Source: Sporocytophaga myxococcoides DSM 11118
GTDB lineage: Bacteria; Bacteroidota; Bacteroidia; Cytophagales; Cytophagaceae
Assembly: GCF_000426725.1 (NCBI RefSeq)
Contig: NZ_KE384560.1
Coordinates: forward strand, 1,200,960 to 1,264,959
Direction: 5' to 3'
Length of the DNA: 64,000 nt
Shown in pieces: positions 25,997 to 34,410 of the stretch; positions within the stretch are counted from its first letter, which is position 1; each line of letters begins with the position of its first letter. The translations under genes were made by a program, and so were the position numbers. The notes below the pieces were generated by a model. That model was not told where the DNA came from. It saw only the letters and a program-made list of their open reading frames with translations, and searched no databases.

Positions 25997-27295
25997 ATGA
26001 AAGAAGATTTACTCCATTTTATATGGCAGTACCAGTACTTCCATAAAGAAGGACTTCAAACCACAGATGGAAAACCACTACATGTGCTTTTTCAAGGTCA
26101 TCTCAATACAGATGCCGGACCTGATTTTTTAAACGGTAAAGTCAGAATTGACGATGTGGAGTGGATAGGAAATATTGAAATACACGTCAATAGCTCTGCC
26201 TGGAAAGACCACCATCATGAGCAGGATGAGGCATATAATTCTGTGATTCTTCATGTCGTTTTTTCTAATGATGATAATGTGTACAGGCAGGATGGAACAA
26301 TGGTGCCAGTACTTGAACTGAAGGGAAGAATCTTTCCGGAAATAATAAAAAAGTACAGAGCTTTCATTCAAGATGAAGGAATTCCTTGCCTTTCCCGATT
26401 TGCAGAAGTCCCGGAGATGATTAAGCTCAGTATGCTGGACTCTGTGTTATCAGAACGTCTTGAAAGGAAATCACAAAAGATAATTTCAGAATTAGAACGA
26501 AACAACAATGACTGGGAAGAAACTTGTTATCAGATGTTGGCTTCTAACTTCGGTTTTAAACTTAACAATGATCCTTTTTTAAGGCTAAGCAAAGTCCTGC
26601 CATATAAGATTATTAATAAATGTTCTGGCAATCATTTCCAGATTGAAGCTTTGTTATTTGGAATGGCAGGTCTTTTGAAGGGACATTTTGAAGACGAATA
26701 TCCACGGGCATTGCAAAAGGAGTTTAATTACCTATCCGTGAAGTTTTCACTGCACAATAAACAAATGTCTGGTGCTGAATGGAAATTTCTCCGGGTCAGG
26801 CCAGCAGGATTTCCAAGTATGAGAATTGCTCAGCTTGCGGCTTTGCTGGTTCGTCACCAAAAGCTGTTTTATAAGTTCGTTGAAAGTGGATCCCGTAAAG
26901 AATTATATTCAATATTTGATATTGCAACAAGCCCATATTGGATAAATCATTACACGTTTGATGTTTTATCGGATACGAAGCAAAAAAAACTTGGCAAAAC
27001 TTCTATACATAATCTCATTATTAATTCGGTAGTACCTCTCTTGGCTGCTTATGGAAAGCAAAAGGATATACCTGGTTTAGTAGATAAGGCAATTGAATTC
27101 TTAGAAGCATTGCCTGCAGAGGAGAATTTCATTACTCAAAAATGGAAAAAAAATACGCTGAAGTTAAAGTCAGCATTCGATACTCAGGCTTCCATAGAAC
27201 TTTATACTAATTTCTGCTTGAAAAAACAGTGTTTGAAGTGTAAAATTGGAGTAAATATCCTGAAGGAAACATGTATCAGTGGGGCATCCATTTAA
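25997..27295 (+). CDS. DUF2851 family protein
   Basis: 432-aa cytoplasmic protein of a family nearly confined to Bacteroidota and relatives; its biochemical role is unknown. Recognisable segments are EDLLHFIWQYQYFHKEGLQT, the strongly conserved HTD-like stretch FQGHLNTDAGPDFLNGKV, WIGNIEIHVNSSAWKDHHH and a C-terminal Cys cluster (CLKKQCLKCKIG, about 411-422). His/Asp-rich motifs in the first 100 residues hint at a metal site, which is inference. The 3' end overlaps the next gene by 25 bp. Confidence 0.82.
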   Translation: MKEDLLHFIWQYQYFHKEGLQTTDGKPLHVLFQGHLNTDAGPDFLNGKVRIDDVEWIGNIEIHVNSSAWKDHHHEQDEAYNSVILHVVFSNDDNVYRQDGTMVPVLELKGRIFPEIIKKYRAFIQDEGIPCLSRFAEVPEMIKLSMLDSVLSERLERKSQKIISELERNNNDWEETCYQMLASNFGFKLNNDPFLRLSKVLPYKIINKCSGNHFQIEALLFGMAGLLKGHFEDEYPRALQKEFNYLSVKFSLHNKQMSGAEWKFLRVRPAGFPSMRIAQLAALLVRHQKLFYKFVESGSRKELYSIFDIATSPYWINHYTFDVLSDTKQKKLGKTSIHNLIINSVVPLLAAYGKQKDIPGLVDKAIEFLEALPAEENFITQKWKKNTLKLKSAFDTQASIELYTNFCLKKQCLKCKIGVNILKETCISGASI

Positions 27296-28530
27296 TTTTA
27301 CTTTCGGTAATCGGCTTTTTTTATTACAGAAACACCAGAAATGCTGCGCTTGCCGGAGTATTTCTTCCTGCTTTGGTACTAAAATTACTTTCCGGAATAT
27401 GTCTTGGGCTTGTCTTTCTAAAAATTTATAATGGAACCGGAGATACTTTTAGCTTTTTTGAATATGCTGTAAAGTATTCCAAATTGATAACAACTGAACC
27501 TGGTGCGTTTATCAAGTTTTTCTTTGGAAATATTACCAGCGATACGTTTTTAAACTCTCAACCACGTGTCTTGGCTTTTGTCAAATTCGCATCGCTGATA
27601 ACTTTTATCTCTTTTAATAACTATTGGATTGCTACAGTATATTTCTCTCTTATTTCTTTTTGTGGCTTCTTTTATTTCGCCAATAAAGTGGCATCGGCTA
27701 TGCCAGAGTCTAAGTGGCATATGGCTATTGCTTTTTTATTTTTTCCTTCTGTCGTATTCTGGAGTTCGGGATTTATAAAGGAAAGTATTGTAATGTCTGC
27801 AATGCTTATTATAACTGGTAATTTTTTTTCATGGTTATATGAAAAAAAAAGTATTAAATTATTACCAGTTATTATTACTGTGCTGATGTGCGGACTTGTT
27901 TTCTTTATTAAATTCTATTATGCGGCTGTACTTATTCCTGTTTTGATAGCATTGGTAATTACACAGTATTTAAGCCGAAGAGCAGGGCTTAAATCATCAA
28001 TGCAAGTGACAATATTTTTTACCCTTTTATTTAGCCTCTTTATTGCAGTATCGTTTATGAATCCATATCTCTCGATCAATACTTTCCTTCAGTCTGTATA
28101 TCAAAATAATGTTGCTACAGTTCTTTTATCATCAGATGAAAAGCTTATTCATTTTTATAAGTTTACTCCTGCGATCACTTCATTTTTGATAAACCTTCCC
28201 ATTGCATTATTTGCCGGCCTTTTCCGACCCCTGATATTCGAGGCCAAAAACGTATTTATGATCATAACAGGAATCGAAAACACCTGTCTCATAATTTTAA
28301 GTTTTTTTGTCTTTTTTAATCAGAAAAAGAGCAAAGGAAACACAGATATTTTGCTTGTAACAAGCGGTGTGTTTTACATAGTATTGCTTGCTTCTTTACT
28401 AGCATTCTCATCACCTAACTTAGGCACACTGGCAAGATATAAGATAGGCTTTTTGCCTTTCTTTGTTTATCTTTTATTATGGTATTCTCCTTTTGAAAAA
28501 ATAATCAATAGGTTTAAAAAGCCTCTTTAA
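27271..28530 (+). CDS. Polytopic membrane protein of unknown function
   Basis: 419 aa with roughly ten to eleven hydrophobic segments, beginning at residue 5 and continuing to about 405 (MYQWGIHLILLSVIGFFYY). Short hydrophilic loops, one at about 55-75 rich in Gly/Asp/Thr (NGTGDTFSFFEYAVKYSK). The arrangement resembles GT-C glycosyltransferase-type or O-antigen polymerase-type membrane proteins, but no diagnostic motif was found and the function is left open. It overlaps DUF2851 by 25 bp, indicating coupling, and its 3' end overlaps the convergent 28477 gene by 54 bp. Confidence 0.75.
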   Translation: MYQWGIHLILLSVIGFFYYRNTRNAALAGVFLPALVLKLLSGICLGLVFLKIYNGTGDTFSFFEYAVKYSKLITTEPGAFIKFFFGNITSDTFLNSQPRVLAFVKFASLITFISFNNYWIATVYFSLISFCGFFYFANKVASAMPESKWHMAIAFLFFPSVVFWSSGFIKESIVMSAMLIITGNFFSWLYEKKSIKLLPVIITVLMCGLVFFIKFYYAAVLIPVLIALVITQYLSRRAGLKSSMQVTIFFTLLFSLFIAVSFMNPYLSINTFLQSVYQNNVATVLLSSDEKLIHFYKFTPAITSFLINLPIALFAGLFRPLIFEAKNVFMIITGIENTCLIILSFFVFFNQKKSKGNTDILLVTSGVFYIVLLASLLAFSSPNLGTLARYKIGFLPFFVYLLLWYSPFEKIINRFKKPL

Positions 28531-29628
28531 AGGCTCTATTTCGCTCCATTGGATAAAGAATATGTACGTGAAAATCCATGGATTTATAATGGATGAAATA
28601 CCCAAAAGTACCACCGTTCCTAAGTGAAATAATATTCCTGCAGGAAGGAAGATCCACTTTAGTTTTTCATTCCAGAGAATGCATATAAATCCAAGTTGGA
28701 AAATCATGGCAGCAATAGACAATGCAGCGCAGAGTGCAGGATAATTCAGAATTTGCATGCCTAATGGCGCTTGATGCAGATATAAATAACTTTTAAAAGT
28801 TACCGGTGATAACCATACACCTTTGGATATAAATAATTTCTCAAGACCAGCTAGAAGGTAACAAAGGCACAATGAAAGTTTAATGAGTTGTAACGGCCAG
28901 TCAGGAAGAAGTAGAGATCCACGATTAACATTCTTCTGCTGCTGGTAAAGAAGGAAAGGCATTACAAGTCCGGCATAGTTTAAAGTTGTATAGCCATGAT
29001 CGATTTTTTCAAAACTAAAGAACACAGCCTGGAAATATATGAAGGTTACCACGGCTGTGATAGCTGTAAAAACAGGATAAATGTTCAGGATACACAGTAT
29101 ACAACTGAGCAATAAAATTACATATAAGATCAACCCTGGTAATTCAGAAGGAAATCCGAAACCGGTTATTTTTAGTAAAAATACAGGTTTAAAGAATACT
29201 TTGATGGATGATAAAAGAATAAGATCATTATAAAATTCAAGAGAAAAATATAGCAAGGTACAATAGAATAAAGTCCTGAGGATGTTTATTTGCTGGTATT
29301 CTGTATATCCATTGAAGAATTGTCTTGTGAATTTTCTGAAAGAAATAAATTTTTCTTTTAGAAAAAGGAAAGTCGCAGAGCACGATAGTACAAAGGAAAT
29401 ACGGACAACCACTTGCAGAGCTTTTTCTTCAAAGAATGAAACTGGAAAACGGTTTCGCTCTGTTGCCATTCTTGGGTAAATATATTCAACCAATGAGCTA
29501 AACCAACCAGGAGCTGAACCATTAAAGTATTCTTTTACCAATGGGTTAAAGTATGTCAGATAAATTGCAGGTATAGTAAAGGCTGCAAATAGCAAAAAGA
29601 AGATCAGTACCTTGTCTTTTTTGCTCAT
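28477..29628 (-). CDS. HTTM-like polytopic membrane protein
   Basis: 383 aa with about eight to nine hydrophobic segments. Some features resemble the horizontally transferred transmembrane (HTTM) domain of vitamin K-dependent gamma-carboxylase relatives: EKIDHGYTTLNYAGLVMPF, an LSLCLCYLLAGLEKLFISKG segment and INPWIFTYIFF. The match is by eye and moderate. It is translationally coupled to the upstream 29625 gene (ATGA-type 4-bp overlap) and converges with 27271 with a 54-bp overlap, so antisense read-through is possible. Confidence 0.55.
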   Translation of the reverse strand: MSKKDKVLIFFLLFAAFTIPAIYLTYFNPLVKEYFNGSAPGWFSSLVEYIYPRMATERNRFPVSFFEEKALQVVVRISFVLSCSATFLFLKEKFISFRKFTRQFFNGYTEYQQINILRTLFYCTLLYFSLEFYNDLILLSSIKVFFKPVFLLKITGFGFPSELPGLILYVILLLSCILCILNIYPVFTAITAVVTFIYFQAVFFSFEKIDHGYTTLNYAGLVMPFLLYQQQKNVNRGSLLLPDWPLQLIKLSLCLCYLLAGLEKLFISKGVWLSPVTFKSYLYLHQAPLGMQILNYPALCAALSIAAMIFQLGFICILWNEKLKWIFLPAGILFHLGTVVLLGISSIINPWIFTYIFFIQWSEIEPLKRLFKPIDYFFKRRIP

Positions 29629-30032
29629 CTTGTTTTTAATATTTCAATGATGACTGTATCAGATTGTTGAAGATTATCTCCGGGAATCTGTATTTGCTTT
29701 AATCTCCATGCATAAATAGAAGTATCAGGAATGGCTCTGCTTAATTTAAAGAGAAATTCTTTCGACTGATTTCTGTAGAAGTAATTGCCAGCGAGGTACA
29801 TAAAGGATCCTGATGCCATATTAAAGTTTTTAGCATCCAAATTATGCCATTGGTGATTCTGATAATAATCTGCTTCAAATATCTTAAAAGTATCTGCTGG
29901 GCTGACAGGTTCAGCAAACATTCCAAACCTTGCAAAAGGGAAAAAATCAGTGATTAAAATAAATGGAAGAATAAGTGCTGCAATAAATCCTGTAATGATA
30001 ATATTTTTTAACTTTATCTTCATTGAATACAC
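29625..30032 (-). CDS. Small membrane-anchored protein, partner of the HTTM-like protein
   Basis: 135 aa with one N-terminal hydrophobic segment (about 10-30, IIITGFIAALILPFILITDF) that is either a membrane anchor or a signal sequence, then a soluble region without known motifs. The start may be the Met at 30023 (fourth codon) instead of 30032. Its stop overlaps the start of the HTTM-like gene by 4 bp, so the two probably function together. Similar small partners beside HTTM proteins are seen in Bacteroidota, but no role is known. Confidence 0.6.
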   Translation of the reverse strand: MYSMKIKLKNIIITGFIAALILPFILITDFFPFARFGMFAEPVSPADTFKIFEADYYQNHQWHNLDAKNFNMASGSFMYLAGNYFYRNQSKEFLFKLSRAIPDTSIYAWRLKQIQIPGDNLQQSDTVIIEILKTR

Positions 30033-30051
30033 GTACGGGAATGATCGCTAA

Positions 30052-31740
30052 ATGAATCCTAAAAACCAATACTTTTTTTCTTCAGTTATAAAGTTACTAT
30101 TTCTTACAGGATTATTAGTAGTAATCGCGATTCCTTTTTTCCTCTGGACTATGGGTTATTATGATTTTATGCATTCTATAATATTGCGCTACAATATTCA
30201 GGATAAGGAATTTGCATTAAGGCATAAATATCTGACCCCGGCTACCTTTAAGGCACTTCGCTATTTTAGCTTATTTGTAGCTTTAGTTTATGCTCTGTTT
30301 TTATCAAAACTGATTAGAAAATCAAATTCGCTGGCAAATTTAATTTCTACAAAAACCTTTAGTCTATACATAGTCATAAAAGAAGAATTATCTCTTTTAA
30401 AGAGAGGTGAAGTGATTGCATTTTCCTTTATTACACTGTTTTCCCTGCTTTTGAAACTTTGGTATTTCTTTAAAGTTCCTTTTTTGGTAGATGAAGCCTT
30501 TTCATATGTGTATTTTGTAAGTAAAGGATTTCCTGTTACAGCTAGTTATTATCCTGCTCCGAATAATCATATACTAAGTAATTTGTTGTCTTGTATAGTT
30601 CAGCTTTTTACTGACAATCCATTATTGATAATGCGCTTGCCATCTTTTATTATTTCATTATTGCTAGGAGGAGTCTTATTTCTGTTTTATAAAAAACATT
30701 TTTCTTTTTTTACGGCCATTACTGCCTATTTATTTTATTCTTTAAGTTTTGAAATGAATTTTTATGCAGTGCAAGGTAGGGGCTATTTGTTGCTGACATT
30801 GTGTGTATTCATCCTGACTATAGTTTGTTTCAAGTATACAACCACTCAGAAGGGTGCATATATTTGGATTTATACCCTTATTTCTATTGCTGGTTTTTAT
30901 ACAATTCCGACGTTCCTTTATCCGTTCGTCTCTTCAATGATCTTTCTTCATATTTATTTTTTTCTGAATAAAAATATTGGTCCTTTGTTTAAAATATACA
31001 CTGCAACTTGTGCTGTTCTAGCAGGAGTTTTGCTGCTTTATGCGCCAGTATTTTTGGTAAGCGGAGTTTCTTCTGTAGTTTCTAACAGCTGGGTAAGACC
31101 TCTGGAATTAAGCAATTGGATCAGGGAGAGCCCTTCATATCTGGGCGACTCGATAAACTGGTTATTAAATATCGAAATGGGAGGAGGGTTATTACTGATG
31201 TTTATTATGATCTGTAATATTTTTATGCATCCCCAAAGGTCTGCAAGGAATTTTCAATTGCTGTCAATAGTTCATTTCCTTATTCCTATACTACTGATTG
31301 GAGTTCAAAGAGTATTACCATTTTTCAGAATCTGGATATATCTGATTCCAGTTGTAAGTTACTGGATCGGTGGCATATGTTCAGGCTTGAGAAAGAGCTA
31401 CCTGAAGTTGACTTATATTGTAGTCTTAGTAGTAGCACTGTTATTTTCAGATCTCAGGGCGTTTAAAAATGATTTCGAATTTTATGATAAAATGAATCTG
31501 GCCCTGTCAAAAATATTTGAAGTTATTCCCCAAAATGTATATTGTGAAGAAGATACATATTATGTCTTTTTAAACTTTTATGGAATAAAGCATCATGTAG
31601 CTTTGAATGTAGATGATAATTTTGAAGCATTCATAGATTATGATTATTTGATATTAAATCCTCAAAGCAATTTTTCTCATAAAGGATATAAATTACTTGT
31701 TGAAAACCAGTATGTTGAAGTATATGTGAGAAGTAATTGA
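30052..31740 (+). CDS. GT-C-type polytopic glycosyltransferase (GT39/ArnT-like)
   Basis: 562 aa, about twelve hydrophobic segments. The first large loop carries FKVPFLVDEAFSYVYFVSKG (about 139-158), where the acidic Asp-Glu pair after the first loop is the expected catalytic feature of GT-C enzymes that use a polyprenyl-phosphate sugar. A soluble C-terminal tail (about 480-562) follows. It could mannosylate or otherwise glycosylate proteins or lipids at the outer face of the inner membrane. Divergent from 29625 with 19 bp between starts. Confidence 0.65.
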   Translation: MNPKNQYFFSSVIKLLFLTGLLVVIAIPFFLWTMGYYDFMHSIILRYNIQDKEFALRHKYLTPATFKALRYFSLFVALVYALFLSKLIRKSNSLANLISTKTFSLYIVIKEELSLLKRGEVIAFSFITLFSLLLKLWYFFKVPFLVDEAFSYVYFVSKGFPVTASYYPAPNNHILSNLLSCIVQLFTDNPLLIMRLPSFIISLLLGGVLFLFYKKHFSFFTAITAYLFYSLSFEMNFYAVQGRGYLLLTLCVFILTIVCFKYTTTQKGAYIWIYTLISIAGFYTIPTFLYPFVSSMIFLHIYFFLNKNIGPLFKIYTATCAVLAGVLLLYAPVFLVSGVSSVVSNSWVRPLELSNWIRESPSYLGDSINWLLNIEMGGGLLLMFIMICNIFMHPQRSARNFQLLSIVHFLIPILLIGVQRVLPFFRIWIYLIPVVSYWIGGICSGLRKSYLKLTYIVVLVVALLFSDLRAFKNDFEFYDKMNLALSKIFEVIPQNVYCEEDTYYVFLNFYGIKHHVALNVDDNFEAFIDYDYLILNPQSNFSHKGYKLLVENQYVEVYVRSN

Positions 31741-31806
31741 ACTTTATCAGAGTTCTTAAATGTTACTGGATCGTTAATTCTTTTCAGAAACAAACTATTT
31801 TACATT

Positions 31807-31814
31807 TATATTTG
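31807..31814 (+). promoter_or_regulatory. Candidate -7 element before the acyltransferase gene
   Basis: TATATTTG matches TAnnTTTG. It is 10 nt before the ATG at 31825, which would give an almost leaderless mRNA; no well-placed TTG is seen, so the call is weak. Confidence 0.28.
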
Positions 31815-31824
31815 GTAAAAAAAT

Positions 31825-32466
31825 ATGAGCATGGATAATAATCCTGTAATTATCTTCGGAGCAAAGGGACTAGGAAAAGTTGCTCTGGATATTTTTCAAA
31901 GTAATAATGTTGTTACCTATTGTTTTTTAGATGACGATGATAAACTGCACGGCAAGGAAATTTGCGATGTTGCTGTTCTTGGCCGCACAGATGATGATGG
32001 CTTTTTAAAGTACCTAGGGAAAAAATGCTCAGCTTTTGTTGCCAGTGATGATAATAAACTAAGGCAGAATCTTGTGCAGATGCTTAAGGAGAGAAGAAAG
32101 ATTATGCCTGTAAATGCTGTGCATTCCAAAGCATTTATATCCGAATATTCCTTTCTCGGCTATGGCAATATGATCAATGCGGGAGCAATCATTAATAGCA
32201 ATGCAAAGATCTCTAATCATTGTATTATCAGTTGCAATGCATTGATAGATTTTGATGCCCAGATTGATGATTTTGTTCAGATTGGGGCCGGAAGTATTAT
32301 TAATTCAGGTGTCAAAATTGAAAAAGGAGCATTCATAGGTTCCGGAGCAATAATTATTTCCGGAGTTACTGTTGGTAAAAATGCCAGGGTGGGAGCCGGT
32401 TCTGTAGTAATTAATAATGTTAAAGACGGAGAAACAGTATTTGGCAATCCAGCAAAAGTTGTTTAG
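31825..32466 (+). CDS. NeuD/PglD-family sugar O- or N-acyltransferase
   Basis: 213 aa. Residues 1-85 form a Rossmann-like half (VIIFGAKGLGKVALDIFQ) that binds the nucleotide sugar; residues about 95-213 form a left-handed parallel beta-helix, seen as hexapeptide repeats (GAIINSNAKI, GAGSIINSG, VKIEKGAFIGSGA, VTVGKNARVGAGS). The trimer transfers an acetyl group from acetyl-CoA to an amino or hydroxyl group of a sugar. The neighbours are membrane glycosyltransferase-type genes, so a role in surface glycan or protein glycosylation is likely. The start has two adjacent Met codons (MSMDN), 31825 taken. Confidence 0.87.
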   Translation: MSMDNNPVIIFGAKGLGKVALDIFQSNNVVTYCFLDDDDKLHGKEICDVAVLGRTDDDGFLKYLGKKCSAFVASDDNKLRQNLVQMLKERRKIMPVNAVHSKAFISEYSFLGYGNMINAGAIINSNAKISNHCIISCNALIDFDAQIDDFVQIGAGSIINSGVKIEKGAFIGSGAIIISGVTVGKNARVGAGSVVINNVKDGETVFGNPAKVV

Positions 32467-32488
32467 AAAAATAATCCGCTAAAATATT

Positions 32489-32517
32489 GGCTGTGCAATT
32501 TGTACAGCCTTTTTTAT
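32489..32517 (+). terminator. Rho-independent terminator
   Basis: Stem GGCTGTGC (32489-32496) with GTACAGCC (32502-32509), one G-T wobble, followed by seven T. Ends the acyltransferase transcript. Confidence 0.85.
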
Positions 32518-32521
32518 TTAA

Positions 32522-32929
32522 TCAGTTAGTTACAAAATGCTCATTCAGAATACTGGAAAACTTTTCATCCGTTAGCGGTTTGTTCACATAACCAAAAACC
32601 CCTGAATCGTTTAATTTTTTAATATCCAGTGGATTTGTGGAAGTGGTAAGCATTACTATAACTACAGATTTTTTATCCGGAAAATCAAGAGATTTATATG
32701 CTTCAAGGAACTCGAATCCATCCATAACCGGCATATTAATGTCTAATAAAATCAACTCAGGACATTTCTGACCAGAATTTATTATTTCCTGAAGAAGGTT
32801 TAAGGCTTCCTCCCCATTAAGCACTATTTTTACCTCGTCTGCTACATTCAGCCTTTTAATTAGTTTTTCATTGATGAAATTATTGATACTATCATCGTCA
32901 ACTAATAAAATGCTTTTGATTCTTTTCAT
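32522..32929 (-). CDS. Single-domain response regulator (CheY-like)
   Basis: 135 aa, receiver only. Acidic pocket Asp11-Asp13, phospho-acceptor Asp63 (LLDINMPVMDGFEF), Thr95/96 (MLTTS) and Lys117 (VNKPLT) are all present. With no output domain it probably acts by protein-protein contact or as a phosphate sink or relay. It is closely similar to the lone receiver at 54061, and the two may serve different members of the kinase set in this window. No cognate kinase is adjacent. Confidence 0.92.
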   Translation of the reverse strand: MKRIKSILLVDDDSINNFINEKLIKRLNVADEVKIVLNGEEALNLLQEIINSGQKCPELILLDINMPVMDGFEFLEAYKSLDFPDKKSVVIVMLTTSTNPLDIKKLNDSGVFGYVNKPLTDEKFSSILNEHFVTN

Positions 32930-33296
32930 GGCGGTATGAAATCTATTTTATTCTTTAGAGAAAGTAGGCTCCTCCTTCTTTAAAGGTAAATCAAAATTTG
33001 TGTAAGATTAATCTATTTTTTAAAAAAAATGAGAAGATTTTTTTAAAAAAATCTACAATATTTTTAAAATATTAATAATCAGTAATGTATGGTTTTTGTT
33101 AAAATGTACTTTTTCCAGGGCTTACTGTTACTCATTTTTTCCTTAAATGGTTAATCCTTTTAAGAGGAAAAAAGTATCCTCCGTTTTTTGATTTTTTTTT
33201 AACAGGATTGTTGATAAATGTCTTTATTGAATTATATGTTTTTGGTTTTTATTATACTTTCAATGCAGTAACTTTACTCCTCTGGTTTAAACATTA
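32930..33296. other. Intergenic stretch upstream of the nuo genes
   Basis: 367 bp, A/T-rich, with long A and T tracts but no clear TAnnTTTG/TTG pair on either strand and no ORF of coding character. It must contain start signals for the minus-strand receiver gene and probably for nuoH, but none could be supported. Confidence 0.4.
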
Positions 33297-34397
33297 ATGA
33301 TATTAATTCCGGTATTTCTGTCAATCATCCTTGTCTATACTGTATTTGCAGTGTATGCAGAACGAAAAATCTCAGGGTTTATTCAGGATAGATACGGGCC
33401 TATGGAAGTGGGACCTTATGGAATATTGCAGACAATTGCCGACCTTATCAAGCTTCTGATTAAAGAAGATATAGTTCCCAAATCAGCTGACAGAAAGCTA
33501 TTTATTGCGGCTCCTGCTATTATATTTTCTGCAATATTTGCTGGGTATGCTGTCCTTCCTTTTGCTCCAGGTCTGGAAGCTTCACGTGTTTCAGTCGGAG
33601 TATTTTATTTATTGGCAATCATTTCATTAGATGTAATAGGCTTATTAATGGCTGGTTGGGGGTCCAACAATAAGTTTTCATTGTATGGCGCCATCAGGGC
33701 AGTGGCTCAGATGATCTCTTATGAAGTGCCATTGAGTCTTTCCGTTCTGGCAGTTGTTATGACTTGTCAGTCGCTTGACTTGCAGGAAATAAGTTACCAG
33801 CAAAGTTTATGGATTGGCGATTATTCAAAAATATCAGATTCGAATTATTTATTTGGCATTCAAAGTTTAGATATCAATATCACAGAAGTGGGAGGATTTC
33901 TTACCTGGAATATTTTCAGAAATCCGGCATTGATGTTAAGTTTTATAGTATTTTTTGTCGCTTCACTTGCGGAATGCAATAGAGCCCCTTTTGATATTCC
34001 TGAGGCAGAATCAGAGCTTGTTGCAGGCTTTCATACAGAATATACCGGTTTTAGATTTGCAATATTATTTCTTGGGGAATATGCCATCATGCTGCTTGTA
34101 TCTTTTCTTGCCTCCATATTATTTCTTGGAAGTTGGAATAGCCCTTTTCCTAATATAGCCTTTTTAAGACTTGCAGACTGGACAAATGGATATCCTGGTA
34201 CTTTTTCAGGTATTGCCTGGGGAACCTTCTGGTTAATTTCAAAAGCTTTTTCTTTAATTGGTTTACAAATGGTAATCAGATGGACCTATCCTAGGCTTAG
34301 AGTAGACCAGCTCATGTTTTTATGCTGGAAAGTTCTCACTCCACTAGCATTGGTTATTATTTTAATTTCTGGTTTCTGGCGACTCATGATGAATTAA
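33297..34397 (+). CDS. nuoH: NADH-quinone oxidoreductase subunit H
   Basis: Complex I membrane subunit at the quinone-binding junction, 366 aa. Visible family motifs: VYAERKISGFIQDRYGP, GPYGILQTIADLIKLLIKED, LYGAIRAVAQMISYEVPLSL and NRAPFDIPEAESELVAGFHTEY (two conserved blocks read in part), with about eight to nine membrane segments. It is the first gene of a membrane-arm cluster; no nuoA-G lie upstream. The start at 33297 is immediately preceded by an in-frame stop, so the N terminus is fixed and somewhat short. Confidence 0.96.
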   Translation: MILIPVFLSIILVYTVFAVYAERKISGFIQDRYGPMEVGPYGILQTIADLIKLLIKEDIVPKSADRKLFIAAPAIIFSAIFAGYAVLPFAPGLEASRVSVGVFYLLAIISLDVIGLLMAGWGSNNKFSLYGAIRAVAQMISYEVPLSLSVLAVVMTCQSLDLQEISYQQSLWIGDYSKISDSNYLFGIQSLDINITEVGGFLTWNIFRNPALMLSFIVFFVASLAECNRAPFDIPEAESELVAGFHTEYTGFRFAILFLGEYAIMLLVSFLASILFLGSWNSPFPNIAFLRLADWTNGYPGTFSGIAWGTFWLISKAFSLIGLQMVIRWTYPRLRVDQLMFLCWKVLTPLALVIILISGFWRLMMN

Positions 34398-34410
34398 ATG
34401 GAGGAAATGC

